A stretch of DNA of 64,000 nt from the NCBI GenBank assembly GCA_024236015.1, contig JACKLK010000001.1, positions 62,001-126,000 of the forward strand, read 5' to 3'. The DNA comes from Rhodoferax sp. Lineage in GTDB: Bacteria > Pseudomonadota > Gammaproteobacteria > Burkholderiales > Burkholderiaceae_C. This document shows, piece by piece, positions 16,197 to 24,770 of the stretch. The notes under the pieces were generated by a model. The model made no database searches, was not told the DNA's origin, and worked only from the letters and a program-made list of their open reading frames with translations. A program made the position numbers and the translations under genes. Within the stretch, counting starts at the first letter, position 1; each line of letters begins with the position of its first letter.

Positions 16197-16730
16197 ATGA
16201 AGCCGCATTTCCTGTATTTCGCCTACGGCTCGAATCTGCTGTCGAGTCGCCTGCGCGCGCGCACGGCCTCGGCGCGTGTCGTCGGCCGCGCCGTCCTGCG
16301 ATCCCATGTGCTGCGCTGGCACATGGCCTCGGCCGATGGCTCTGGCAAGTGCGACGTGGTCGCGATGGATGACGCGGACGCGGCCGTGCACGGTGTCGTG
16401 TACCGTATCGACCTGGCCGAGAAACACCTGCTCGACCGCGCGGAGTCCCTGGGTGTCGGATACCGCGAAGAGCGGGTGACGGTGGAGCTGGAGGGACACC
16501 GGGCCATGGCCTGCGTCTACCGCGCGCTGCGCATCGACGCCGCGGCCGTGCCCTACGACTGGTATCACGCCCTGGTGCTGGGTGGCGCGCGCGAACACGA
16601 CCTGCCTGCGCACTACCGGCAGCGGCTCGCGGCGGTGACGACCCGGCCGGACCCGGATCCGCAACGCGCGTCGCTGCATTTCGCGCTGGTGCACGGCGCC
16701 GGTGTCGACCTGTCGGGGCGCCCGGCATGA
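16197..16730 (+). CDS. Gamma-glutamylcyclotransferase-like protein
   Basis: A 177-residue protein with the family signature FLYFAYGSNLLSSRLRAR at residue 5. An acidic residue sits in the AESLGVGYREERV stretch, which is plausible for the catalytic Glu. Members of this AIG2/GGCT fold release 5-oxoproline from gamma-glutamyl amines or peptides, though the substrate of bacterial members is often unknown. The stop overlaps the ATG of coupler repeat B, which leads into the next gene. A 5-oxoprolinase-like enzyme is encoded at 42 kb, a possible functional partner. Confidence 0.82.
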   Translation: MKPHFLYFAYGSNLLSSRLRARTASARVVGRAVLRSHVLRWHMASADGSGKCDVVAMDDADAAVHGVVYRIDLAEKHLLDRAESLGVGYREERVTVELEGHRAMACVYRALRIDAAAVPYDWYHALVLGGAREHDLPAHYRQRLAAVTTRPDPDPQRASLHFALVHGAGVDLSGRPA

Positions 16731-16792
16731 GCGCGCCGGGCCGTTCCCAAGCGCGAATCCCGCAGTGCGTAGCGCGGAGGGTCGTCCAATGA
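16727..16792 (+). repeat. Coupler repeat, copy B (leader ORF of 21 codons)
   Basis: A 66-nt unit whose ATG overlaps the stop of the cyclotransferase gene (ATGA). Its TGA overlaps the start of the next gene (ATGA at 16789-16792). The encoded peptide has the core ARIPQCVARR. A GGAGG lies 8 nt before the downstream ATG. This is the cleanest of the copies in the window. Confidence 0.75.
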
Positions 16793-17316
16793 GCGCGGTG
16801 CGGGCCTGTGCGTTGCCGGCCGCCGCCTTGCTGCACGACAGCGTGGCACAAGGCGCCTATGCCGATTGTTTCTGCATCGACGTTCCGGTTGCGGTCTCGC
16901 ATGCCGCGTTCGTCGAAGCGTTCTACACCACGCCGGTGTTCCGCGTCGAACGCTGGATCCTGCGTTGGGCCTTGTCGCGGCCGTCGAGCGACGCGGACGC
17001 GCACCGGCTGGCGACCGGAGCCTGCGACACCTTTGCCGCATGGATCGTGCGCGGGCGTGCCCCCGATCAGCTCCATCTCGTGGATGTGACTGGCCGCACG
17101 CAGTCATGGCTGATGGTGGCAGCCGTCGGCGACGACGCAGCGCCCGGCGGTACCCGGCTGTATTTCGGCTCGGCCGTGATGCCCGCGCGCGGCCGCGCCA
17201 AGGCTTCGGTGCGCAGGGGCTGGCTGTTTCGTTCCCTGCTGGGTTTTCACACGCTGTATTCGCGCGTGCTGTTGTCGGCGGCGCGATCCCGCGTGCTGGC
17301 GATGCGGCGGGGGTGA
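16789..17316 (+). CDS. DUF2867-like protein of unknown function
   Basis: A 175-residue soluble protein. The sequence (ALLHDSVAQGAYADCFCIDV, AFYTTPVFRVERWILRWAL, DQLHLVDVTGRTQSWLMVA, TRLYFGSAVMP, LLGFHTLYSRVLLSAAR) resembles proteins annotated as DUF2867, but I hold this family name only loosely. No catalytic motif is evident. Its start is set by coupler repeat B, which supplies a GGAGG 8 nt upstream. A longer in-frame ORF from 16702 would read through the repeat and is not favoured. Confidence 0.7.
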   Translation: MSAVRACALPAAALLHDSVAQGAYADCFCIDVPVAVSHAAFVEAFYTTPVFRVERWILRWALSRPSSDADAHRLATGACDTFAAWIVRGRAPDQLHLVDVTGRTQSWLMVAAVGDDAAPGGTRLYFGSAVMPARGRAKASVRRGWLFRSLLGFHTLYSRVLLSAARSRVLAMRRG

Positions 17317-17400
17317 CGCCTCGCGGCCGGTGCCTGGTGGCGCCTTCGCCGCACCGCTGTCGTATGCTGTCGACTCCCGTACGGTCCCCATCCACCGCTC

Positions 17401-18096
17401 ATGTCCTCACACATCATCGTTGCCCTCGATGTCGATACCCGCCAGGAAGCCTTGCAACTGGTGCGTCGGCTGGGACCGGCGGCCGGGCACTACAAGGTCG
17501 GACTGCAACTGCTCACGCTGGCCGGTCCGGACCTGGTGCGCGAGTTGGTGGGCATGGGCAAGCAGGTGTTTCTCGACCTGAAACTGCACGAGATACCGAA
17601 CTCGGTGGCCGCTGCGGTGCGCGCGGCCGCACAGTTGGGCGCCGGCATGGTGTCGGTGCATGCCTCGGCCGGATCGGCGGTGCTGCGCGCCGCGGCCGAG
17701 CAGGCGCGGTCGGTCGGCGGGATCCGCGTGCTGGCACTGACGGTCATCACCAGCCTGCGCGACGACGATCTGCCGGAGATCGGCCTGGCGCCATCGGTGC
17801 GCGAGCAGGTCTGCCGGCTGGCACGCCTGGCCAGTGCACAGGGCTGCGACGGCGTGATCGCGTCGGCGCAGGAGGCCCGCTGGCTGGCGCAGCAGCTGCC
17901 CGCGCGCAGCCTGATCGTCACACCCGGCATCCAGCTGGCCGGCCTGGGCGGGCACGACCAGTCGCGCGTGGCGACACCGCGCGATGCGCGTGACGCCGGC
18001 GCGACCCACGTGGTGGTGGGGCGCGCGATCACGCAGGCGCCGGATCCGGCGCAGGCCTTTGCGCGTGCCTGCGCCGATTTCGCGCAACCGGACTGA
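17401..18096 (+). CDS. pyrF: Orotidine 5'-phosphate decarboxylase (type 1)
   Basis: A 231-residue PyrF, the standard length. It begins HIIVALDVDTRQEAL. The catalytic stretch FLDLKLHEIPNSV carries the Asp-Lys pair, with ALTVITS and VTPGIQLAG (phosphate-binding) following. It catalyses the last step of UMP synthesis in the cytoplasm. It stands alone between unrelated genes. Confidence 0.95.
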   Translation: MSSHIIVALDVDTRQEALQLVRRLGPAAGHYKVGLQLLTLAGPDLVRELVGMGKQVFLDLKLHEIPNSVAAAVRAAAQLGAGMVSVHASAGSAVLRAAAEQARSVGGIRVLALTVITSLRDDDLPEIGLAPSVREQVCRLARLASAQGCDGVIASAQEARWLAQQLPARSLIVTPGIQLAGLGGHDQSRVATPRDARDAGATHVVVGRAITQAPDPAQAFARACADFAQPD

Positions 18097-18162
18097 GCAA
18101 ACGTATCGGCCCGTGCCGGACACGGTGTATCGTGTGCCCATCGACTGAACGGAGATTGTTCC

Positions 18163-18885
18163 ATGGGTGTTGATCCGATTCCCCTGTCCGCCGACACGGT
18201 GCGCGCCTTGTCCAGCGTCACGACCGCCACCTTGACCACGGTGCTGCTCAAGAAAGGCCTGCGCAATGTCTGGATGCGCGGAGCCCGGCCGTTGAAGAAG
18301 GGCCAGCCGCGTCTGGTCGGACGGGCGTTCACGCTGCGTTTCGTGCCCGCGCGCGAAGACCTGGCCACGCCCGCGTCCTGGGGCGCACCGATCTCCACGC
18401 GCGCGGCGATCGAGTCCATGCCGGAGGGTTGTATCGCCGTCGTCGATGCCATGGGCGTGACCGATGCCGGCATCTTCGGCGACATCCTGTGCGCGCGCAT
18501 GCGCAAGCGGGGCGTGGCCGCCCTGGTGAGCGATGGCGTGATCCGCGACATCGACGGCGTGCTCGAGACCGGCCTGCCGGTCTGGTGCCAGGGTACGGCG
18601 GCGCCGGCATCGGTGGCCGGCCTGACCTTCGTCGCCTGGCAGCAGCCCATCGGGTGTGGGGGCGTCGCGGTATTTCCGAACGACGTGGTGGTGGTAGACG
18701 CCGACGGTGCGGTTTTGATACCCTATGCCATGCTCGACGACGTCGTGCAGGCTGCGCTCGACCAGGAACTGCTCGAGGGCTGGATCATGAAGCAGGTCCA
18801 TGACGGCATGGCCCTGCCAGGCCTGTATCCGCCCAACGCAGAAAACAAGGCCCGCTTCGAGGCCTGGGCTCGCAGCCGGAGTTGA
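18163..18885 (+). CDS. RraA-like / HMG-CHA aldolase family protein
   Basis: A 240-residue protein with the RraA-fold signature GDILCARMRKRGVAALVSDGVIRDIDG (about residues 105-131), which holds the Arg and Asp used for metal-dependent aldolase or decarboxylase chemistry. Family members include RNase E inhibitor RraA and 4-carboxy-4-hydroxy-2-oxoadipate aldolases. This longer, about 240-residue subgroup more often acts as a catabolic aldolase or oxaloacetate decarboxylase. The precise reaction is not assigned. A GGAG site precedes the ATG. Confidence 0.82.
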   Translation: MGVDPIPLSADTVRALSSVTTATLTTVLLKKGLRNVWMRGARPLKKGQPRLVGRAFTLRFVPAREDLATPASWGAPISTRAAIESMPEGCIAVVDAMGVTDAGIFGDILCARMRKRGVAALVSDGVIRDIDGVLETGLPVWCQGTAAPASVAGLTFVAWQQPIGCGGVAVFPNDVVVVDADGAVLIPYAMLDDVVQAALDQELLEGWIMKQVHDGMALPGLYPPNAENKARFEAWARSRS

Positions 18886-19010
18886 CGGCCGGCCCGGTGC
18901 GTCCGGGCCACGGTGGGCGCTGTCCAATTCGTTACGCATCTTGCACCTTGCGCGGCGCCAGCCTGCAGGGATCTGCCTACCATCGACTACTTTACTAGGA
19001 GAAATCACCC

Positions 19011-19598
19011 ATGGCATTGCAGTCCCCCTTCTTCGGCAAGCGCGACACCGAAACCACCGGCTTGCGGCGGCCCACGACGATGGCACAACCCAACGTCCAC
19101 CACGGCGTACAGCCGTCGTCCGCGGCTCCCGGCGCGTCCACGTCGTCGTCGTCGCCGGCACCGGCTGCGGTCGCCGCCGTGCCCGCCGCTGCGGGTGATG
19201 CAACGCCCGAGACCACACCCTCTGGTGGCAGCCGCCTGACCGTCGGCCCCAACATCAAGCTCAAGGGCGTCGAGATCACCGACTGCGACACCTTGTTCGT
19301 CGAAGGTACGGTCGAGGCCACGATGGACTCGCGCCTGATGCAGATCGCCGAGTGTGGCGCGTTCAAGGGCTCGGCCTGCATCGACATCGCCGAGATCCAT
19401 GGTCACTTCGACGGGGACCTGACGGTGCGCGACAAGCTGATGGTCTATTCCACCGGCAAGATCACCGGCAAGATCCGTTACGGCAAACTGGTCGTCGAAG
19501 AAGGCGGGCAACTGTCGGGCGAGGTGATCTTCGGCACCGCCGAGTCGTCGGCGAGCAAACCGGCGGCGCGCGAACGCGCCGGATTGCAGGCGGCCTGA
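19011..19598 (+). CDS. Bactofilin family cytoskeletal protein
   Basis: A 195-residue protein. The first 75 or so residues are low-complexity (Ala, Ser, Pro). A beta-helical bactofilin core follows (LTVGPNIKLKGVEITDCDTLFVEGTVEA to YGKLVVEEGGQLSGEV), with the regular hydrophobic-glycine spacing of a right-handed beta helix. Bactofilins self-assemble without nucleotide into filaments at the membrane and affect cell shape. An AGGAG lies about 9 nt upstream. The gene appears to stand alone. Confidence 0.9.
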   Translation: MALQSPFFGKRDTETTGLRRPTTMAQPNVHHGVQPSSAAPGASTSSSSPAPAAVAAVPAAAGDATPETTPSGGSRLTVGPNIKLKGVEITDCDTLFVEGTVEATMDSRLMQIAECGAFKGSACIDIAEIHGHFDGDLTVRDKLMVYSTGKITGKIRYGKLVVEEGGQLSGEVIFGTAESSASKPAARERAGLQAA

Positions 19599-19714
19599 GC
19601 ATCGCGCGCCCGTCGGCCGGGCGCGACGCCTGCGCCGGGCCTTCGGTCTGCGGCGCCGCATCACCGCGCTACCATCGTCCTGCGGCGCTTGGATATGCCG
19701 CGAGGAAATTCCAG

Positions 19715-20866
19715 ATGCGCACATGGTCCCGACGTCGGGTGTTCTCAGGCTTGGGCGTGGCTGCAGCCGCGGTCGGCGCCGGTGTCTACTGGGCCGCGCG
19801 GCCGACACCCGCGCCCATCGGTTTTCCCATTGCACCGGACGAACTGGCCGCGGCCCGGCAACTGCTGGCGCGGCATCCGGCCGTCGATGCGCATGCACAC
19901 CCGGGCCGCAGCTTCGTCGACGGTGCGCAGAATCTCTCCGGACTGGTCTGGATCTACGCCCGGCTGGGCAGCTTCGAGGACGACACCATCGCCGACATGC
20001 GCGCGGGTGGCCTGGCCGCCGCGGCATTCGCCGCGGTCGCCGACTTCCAGGCGCTGGGGCTGCAGGGAGAAGGACTGGCCGCAGTACGCGCGTTCGAGCC
20101 CGGCGAGGCCTGGGCCAGCTACCGGCGCCAGATCGACCGCCTGAAAGGCCTGGCGTCCCGGGGGCTGGTGTTTCCGGTCAAGACGGTGGCCGACGTCGCC
20201 GCGGCGCGTGCGGCCGGCAAGGTGGGCGCGCTGCTGACCGTCGAGGGCGGCGACTTCCTCGAAGGCCGTGTCGACCGCGTGGCACTGGCGCATGCCGACG
20301 GCGTGCGCTCCATCACCCTGATGCACTACCGCAACAACGAACTCGGCGACATCATCACCGGCGAGCCGGTCCACCAGGGACTCACCCCCGCGGGCAGGGC
20401 CGTGGTGCGCGAGATGAACCGGCTGGGCATGCTGGTCGACGTGGCCCATGCGTCCGAGGCCACGGCGCTGGGCGTGCTTGATGCGTCGTCGCAACCGGTG
20501 ATCGCCTCGCATGTCCATGTCCACGGCAAGGCCACGCATCCACGCTTCATCTCGCCCGCGCTGATGCGGGCGGTGGTGGCCAAGGGTGGTGGCCTGGTCG
20601 GTGCCTGGCCGGCCGGCATCGCCATCGTCGACCTGCGCGGATTCGTCGACCGTGCGCTGGAGCTGGTGGAACTGGCGGGTATCGACCATGTGTGCCTGGG
20701 TACCGACATGGACGCCAACTACAAGCCGGTGTTCGACACCTATGCCCACCTGCCGCATTTCGTCGCCGGCCTGGCGCAACGCGGACTGGCCGAGGGCGAC
20801 ATCGCCAAGCTCATCGGCGGCAACTACCTGCGGCTGCTGGCGGCGGTGCAGTCCGCCGGCGCCTGA
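19715..20866 (+). CDS. Tat-exported M19-family dipeptidase
   Basis: A 383-residue protein with a twin-arginine signal (WSRRRVFSGLGVAAAAVGAG) and a membrane-dipeptidase (peptidase M19) barrel. Metal-site stretches include VDAHAHPG (usually DGHND), TVEGGDF, LVDVAHAS, SHVHVHG (usually SHS) and GTDMDANYKP. Zn ligands seem preserved but several motifs differ from textbook renal dipeptidase. Substrate range (dipeptides, D-amino-acid dipeptides or lactones) is uncertain. The Tat signal implies the enzyme folds with its metals before export to the periplasm. Confidence 0.83.
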   Translation: MRTWSRRRVFSGLGVAAAAVGAGVYWAARPTPAPIGFPIAPDELAAARQLLARHPAVDAHAHPGRSFVDGAQNLSGLVWIYARLGSFEDDTIADMRAGGLAAAAFAAVADFQALGLQGEGLAAVRAFEPGEAWASYRRQIDRLKGLASRGLVFPVKTVADVAAARAAGKVGALLTVEGGDFLEGRVDRVALAHADGVRSITLMHYRNNELGDIITGEPVHQGLTPAGRAVVREMNRLGMLVDVAHASEATALGVLDASSQPVIASHVHVHGKATHPRFISPALMRAVVAKGGGLVGAWPAGIAIVDLRGFVDRALELVELAGIDHVCLGTDMDANYKPVFDTYAHLPHFVAGLAQRGLAEGDIAKLIGGNYLRLLAAVQSAGA

Positions 20867-20878
20867 GCGGCGAACGCG

Positions 20879-21265
20879 TCAGCCCGCGGGTCGGGTACGC
20901 ACCCAGGCCGCGATGAACAGCAGGCCGAGCAGGAAATCGAGCGCGGCCGCGGCGACGGTGAGACCGGGCACCCGTTCCATGGCGTACAGCACGAATACCG
21001 GCACCGAAAAAAGCAGCTTCTCGGCGATGGCGGGCAGCATGAACATCCGGAACCGCATCACGTCGCGCGCGATCAGCAGGAACACGAACTGCCAGGCCAG
21101 CGCGGTGCCGATGAAGCCGTAGAACTGCTCCGGATACTCCAGCGGCGCGGTGATCAGCCGGCCCACCTTCTGGTCCTGCACGTATTGCGGAACCAGCACC
21201 GCAATGCCGTAGATGCCGCCCCAGAAGAAAACGCGACGGGCAAAGTTGTCGGGGTTCGTCGACAT
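20879..21265 (-). CDS. Small integral membrane protein of unknown function
   Basis: A 128-residue protein with four predicted membrane segments: VFFWGGIYGIAVLVPQYV, YGFIGTALAWQFVFLLIA, FMLPAIAEKLLFSVPVFVLY and GLTVAAAALDFLLGLLFIAAWV. No family is recognised. The gene is on the minus strand directly after the RusA-like gene and converges on the dipeptidase gene with a 12-bp gap. Confidence 0.7.
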   Translation of the reverse strand: MSTNPDNFARRVFFWGGIYGIAVLVPQYVQDQKVGRLITAPLEYPEQFYGFIGTALAWQFVFLLIARDVMRFRMFMLPAIAEKLLFSVPVFVLYAMERVPGLTVAAAALDFLLGLLFIAAWVRTRPAG

Positions 21266-21304
21266 GGGGCGGGCTCCTTCAGGCCGGATGTGATGGAACG
21301 GTGT

Positions 21305-21862
21305 TCACAGGGACATGTTGTCGATGTTCAGCCGGGTCTTCTTGACGTGCACCGAGATGATGGCGACCACCTCGTCGGGTTGCGCCGGGCGCAGCAGCTG
21401 TTCGGATTCGATCGACACCTTCGTGACGAGCGAGTCGTCCTCCAGCAGGCAGAACATCGGCGACGGATCCGCGTGTTCGGGCAACTCCGTGCGACCTTCC
21501 ATCGAGCCATGCGGCACCCGCAGGCCGTCGAGCAGGGTCTTGAGCCGGTTGTCGATGTCGCCGCCATCGGTGATCAACATGCCGCGCGGCTGCTGGCGGA
21601 ACAGCAGCACCGACAGCTCGGCGTACAGGTTGAGCCGCTGCGTGACCAGCGGGGCGAACAGCAGGCCGCCTTTTTCGACGATCACCGACAGCTCGCCGGG
21701 GTGGGGTGGATGGGACAACAACGGGCCGGCCACTTCCTTGAGCGGGTGCTCGCGCCACAGGCGCTCGAGCTGCGGGTGCAATGCGCGGCGGATCTCCCAT
21801 TTGTGCGGCGACTTCGCTCCCTGCCCGCGCAGCGGACCTTCGTAGATCAGGCGGAACTCCAT
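21305..21862 (-). CDS. RusA-like protein (possible Holliday-junction-resolvase fold)
   Basis: A 185-residue protein. GGDIDNRLKTLLDGLRVP followed by LLEDDSLVTKVSIES matches the D-x-DN-x2-K and EDDS spacing of RusA-type resolvases, which bind Mg2+ through these Asp residues. A stretch of about 30 residues between the two motifs is longer than in phage RusA. There are no phage genes around it, so this appears to be a chromosomal relative of unknown role. It lies 16 bp downstream of the aminopeptidase gene on the same strand. The start at 21862 (MEFRLIYEGPLRG) fits the RusA N-terminal strand. Confidence 0.6.
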   Translation of the reverse strand: MEFRLIYEGPLRGQGAKSPHKWEIRRALHPQLERLWREHPLKEVAGPLLSHPPHPGELSVIVEKGGLLFAPLVTQRLNLYAELSVLLFRQQPRGMLITDGGDIDNRLKTLLDGLRVPHGSMEGRTELPEHADPSPMFCLLEDDSLVTKVSIESEQLLRPAQPDEVVAIISVHVKKTRLNIDNMSL

Positions 21863-21878
21863 GGTCGGCCGGCCCCGT

Positions 21879-23264
21879 TCAGTCCTGGGCGCGGAAGCGC
21901 TGCTCCAGGTAGGCCAGCAGCGTGCGGATGGTCTGTGCCTCGCCGCCCACCGGCCGACCGGCGCGCGCGGCATCGTTCCATGCGAACAGGTCGATGTGCA
22001 GCCAGTCCTGCTGCTCGGGAACGAAGCGTTCGAGGAACAGCGCCGCATTGATGGCGCCGGCCATCGCGTTGCGGCCGGTATTGACGATGTCGCCGACGCT
22101 GCTCTCGATCCCGCCGCGGTAGGGCGCCCACAGAGGCAGATGCCACATCGGGTCCTCGATGCGCAGGCCGAGATCCACCAGTTGCCGCGCCGTGCCCATC
22201 GAGCGACAGAACAGCGCCGGCAGTTGCGGGCCGAGTGCCACGCGCGCCGCGCCGGTCAGGGTTGCCAGGTCGATGATCAGGTCGGGACGGGATTCGACCG
22301 CATAGGCCAGCGCGTCGCACAGGATGACGCGGCCTTCGGCATCGGTGTTGCCGATCTCGATCTGCACGCCGGCGCGGGTCCGGATCACGTCACCGGGCCG
22401 ATACGCATTGCCGGCGATGGCGTTCTCGACCGCCGGTATCAGCACTTGCAGGCGCACCGGCAACCCCAGCGCCATCACCATCGCGGCCAGGCCCAGCGCA
22501 TGGGCGGCGCCGCCCATGTCCTTCTTCATCTGCCGCATGCCGTCGGGCGTCTTGATGTCCAGCCCGCCGCTGTCGAAACACACGCCCTTGCCGGCGATGC
22601 TCAGCAGCGGGTGGCGGGCCTTGCCCCAGTTCAGTTCGATCAGGCGTGGCGCACGGCTGCTGGCACGGCCGACCGCATGGACGGCGGGGAAGTTCTTCTT
22701 GAGCAGTGCATCCCCCTGCACCTGATGGAAACGCGCACCATGGCGTTTGGCCAGCGCCTGCGCGCAGCGGGCGAGATCCTGCGGTCCCATGTGTTCGGCC
22801 GGCGTGTTCACCAGGTCGCGCACCATTGTGATCGCCTCGGCCTGCAGCATGCCACGCTCGGCGGACTCGCCGGTGCGCAGCACCAGCGTGGCTGGCGCGC
22901 GCTTGCGCGCCTTGTAGCGGTCGAAGCTGTAGGCGCCCAGCGACCAGGACAAGGCGGCGATGTCCGGCGACAGTGCCAGGCCCTGGTCATCGAGCCGGTA
23001 GATGCCTTCGGGCAAGGCCGATGGCAGCGCCGCCAGCGCAAACGGATCGTCCGCGTGGGCGACGCCGGCCAGCACCTGGGCCAGTGCGCCATCGGCGTCC
23101 GGCACCAGCGCATGGCTGTCGGCCAGGCCGCGAAAGCCCAGCGTCTCCAGCCAGGCCGCCGCGGGCCGCGGCAGGGTCGGCAACAGCGCCTGGTAACGGT
23201 TGGCGTCGACCACCGTGATGGGGGTGGCCTTGGCCGGAATGTTCTTCTTCTGCTGGACGCTCAT
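21879..23264 (-). CDS. Leucyl aminopeptidase family protein (M17)
   Basis: A 461-residue di-metal aminopeptidase. GKGVCFDSGGLDIK carries metal ligands, GGAAHALG follows, and the NTDAEGR signature is intact, as is LATLTGAARVALG. This is the PepA/PepB fold, cytosolic and hexameric in known members, cleaving N-terminal residues from peptides. The ATG at 23264 (MSVQQKKNIPAKATPI) is the natural start. The further 950 bp open upstream is antisense to the DJ-1 gene. Confidence 0.9.
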   Translation of the reverse strand: MSVQQKKNIPAKATPITVVDANRYQALLPTLPRPAAAWLETLGFRGLADSHALVPDADGALAQVLAGVAHADDPFALAALPSALPEGIYRLDDQGLALSPDIAALSWSLGAYSFDRYKARKRAPATLVLRTGESAERGMLQAEAITMVRDLVNTPAEHMGPQDLARCAQALAKRHGARFHQVQGDALLKKNFPAVHAVGRASSRAPRLIELNWGKARHPLLSIAGKGVCFDSGGLDIKTPDGMRQMKKDMGGAAHALGLAAMVMALGLPVRLQVLIPAVENAIAGNAYRPGDVIRTRAGVQIEIGNTDAEGRVILCDALAYAVESRPDLIIDLATLTGAARVALGPQLPALFCRSMGTARQLVDLGLRIEDPMWHLPLWAPYRGGIESSVGDIVNTGRNAMAGAINAALFLERFVPEQQDWLHIDLFAWNDAARAGRPVGGEAQTIRTLLAYLEQRFRAQD

Positions 23265-23525
23265 GGGGCAGTGGCAATCAGGCCGCGCGTGCGGGTTGGG
23301 AACAACATGCCCGCGTCGTCCGGTGTGCCGTGACCCATGCGCCGCCGTGGCGGTCGGGGGCGGGCTCATGCAGTCGGACGCAGGCGCTTGCATGGGCCGA
23401 CTATAGGGGATCGACGCCGCCGCAGCGCCAGCCGCGCAGCAGGGCCGTAGTAATGTGCTGTTACCACGGGCAGGGCCCGAGCCGTCACACTGACGACTCC
23501 CATTCACTTCCGATCGGAGACAAGC

Positions 23526-24107
23526 ATGACGCGCAAGATATTGTTGCTGTGTGGCGACTACGGCGAGGACTATGAAACCATGGTGCCGTTCCAGGCCATG
23601 CTGGCCGTGGGTTACACCGTACACGCCGTTTGCCCGGACAAGAAGGCCGGCGACTATGTGATGACGTCCATCCACGACTTCGAGGGGGCGCAGACCTATA
23701 GCGAGAAGCCGGGACACCGCTTCGCGCTCAACGCCAACTTCGACGACGTCGTGGTCGACAAATACGATGGCCTGCTGCTGCCCGGCGGTCGCGGCCCGGA
23801 ATACCTGCGCCTGAACAAGCGTGTGATCGCCATCGTCAAGGAGTTCGGCGATGCGGGCAAGCCGATCGCCGCCGTCTGCCACGGCGCGCAGATCCTGGCG
23901 GCCGTGCCGGGGCTGATCAAGGGCCGCCGCATCAGCGCCTATCCGGCCTGCCAACCCGAGGTGGAACTGGCGGGCGCGGAATATGCCGACATCGCCATCG
24001 ACGCCGCGGTCACCGACGGCCCGTTCGTCACCTCGCCGGCCTGGCCCGCGCATCCGGCCTGGCTGCAGCAGTTCTTTGCCCTGCTCGGCACGAAGATCAC
24101 GCATTAG
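23526..24107 (+). CDS. DJ-1/PfpI family protein
   Basis: A 193-residue flavodoxin-like protein with the nucleophile elbow AAVCHGAQIL (Cys near residue 120) and LLLPGGRGPEYLR. Members act as glyoxalases, deglycases, chaperones or stress-linked amidases. No unique function can be read from sequence. A CGGAG site lies 7 nt before the ATG. It is divergent from the aminopeptidase gene across 261 bp, in which no clear promoter or structure was seen. Confidence 0.87.
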   Translation: MTRKILLLCGDYGEDYETMVPFQAMLAVGYTVHAVCPDKKAGDYVMTSIHDFEGAQTYSEKPGHRFALNANFDDVVVDKYDGLLLPGGRGPEYLRLNKRVIAIVKEFGDAGKPIAAVCHGAQILAAVPGLIKGRRISAYPACQPEVELAGAEYADIAIDAAVTDGPFVTSPAWPAHPAWLQQFFALLGTKITH

Positions 24108-24198
24108 TCGGCCCCGGGGCTTCGGCCGCTGGACCTTGCAGGCGCCGGCGATTATGCTGGAGGCCAAAAGTGCTTGTGCGGCTTCAGGAGGCAGGGAC

Positions 24199-24573
24199 AT
24201 GTGCCAGATATTCATTCGCGCGAATACGCAAAGTTATGAAGCGACCACGCGCAGCATCCGCCTGCATGGCGTGGTCACCAGCGTGCGGCTGGAAAACCTG
24301 TTCTGGGACACGCTCGAAGAGATCGCCACGCGTGATGCCTTGACGGTGCCGCAACTGCTGTCCACGCTGTACGACGAGTTGCTGCTGCACCGTGGCGACA
24401 TTCCCAACTTCGCCAGTTTCCTGCGCGTGAGCTGCCTGCGCTATCTCGCGTTGCAGGCGGAGCAGCGCATTCCGCGCGACCTGAACATTCCGATCCGGTC
24501 GCTGGACGCGCACGCGGTGCTGCGCGGCCTGCGGCCCAACCTGGTGCAGGATGCATTGACCAGCGCCGCCTGA
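24199..24573 (+). CDS. Ribbon-helix-helix domain protein
   Basis: A 124-residue protein. RSIRLHGVVTSVRLENLFWDTLEEIATRDALTVPQLLSTLYDEL (about residues 14-57) resembles the RHH_4 family of ribbon-helix-helix proteins: a short strand followed by two helices, the arrangement used for dimeric DNA binding. The rest (FASFLRVSCLRYLALQ) is helical. Its target is unknown. An AGGAGGCA site precedes the ATG. No toxin partner is next to it. Confidence 0.75.
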   Translation: MCQIFIRANTQSYEATTRSIRLHGVVTSVRLENLFWDTLEEIATRDALTVPQLLSTLYDELLLHRGDIPNFASFLRVSCLRYLALQAEQRIPRDLNIPIRSLDAHAVLRGLRPNLVQDALTSAA

Positions 24574-24770
24574 TTCGACGGCGGCCGGCCAAGCGCCACA
24601 GGCGGGGATGCTCGCGCGACATCACGTATCATCGTTCCATAATTTCATTCGACCATGGTCGGTGATGCCAATTCAAATGCAGCCAGCGCGGTGGCTGTGC
24701 TTGGCAGGTCCGGTCTGGGTTCCAGCGTCGGATCTCAGGGCACAGGGAGGCACCGCAGTGCCGAAGGACC

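Noticed and set aside
21305..21862. Prophage remnant suggested by a RusA-like gene
   Set aside because: No integrase, structural, lysis or replication genes lie nearby.
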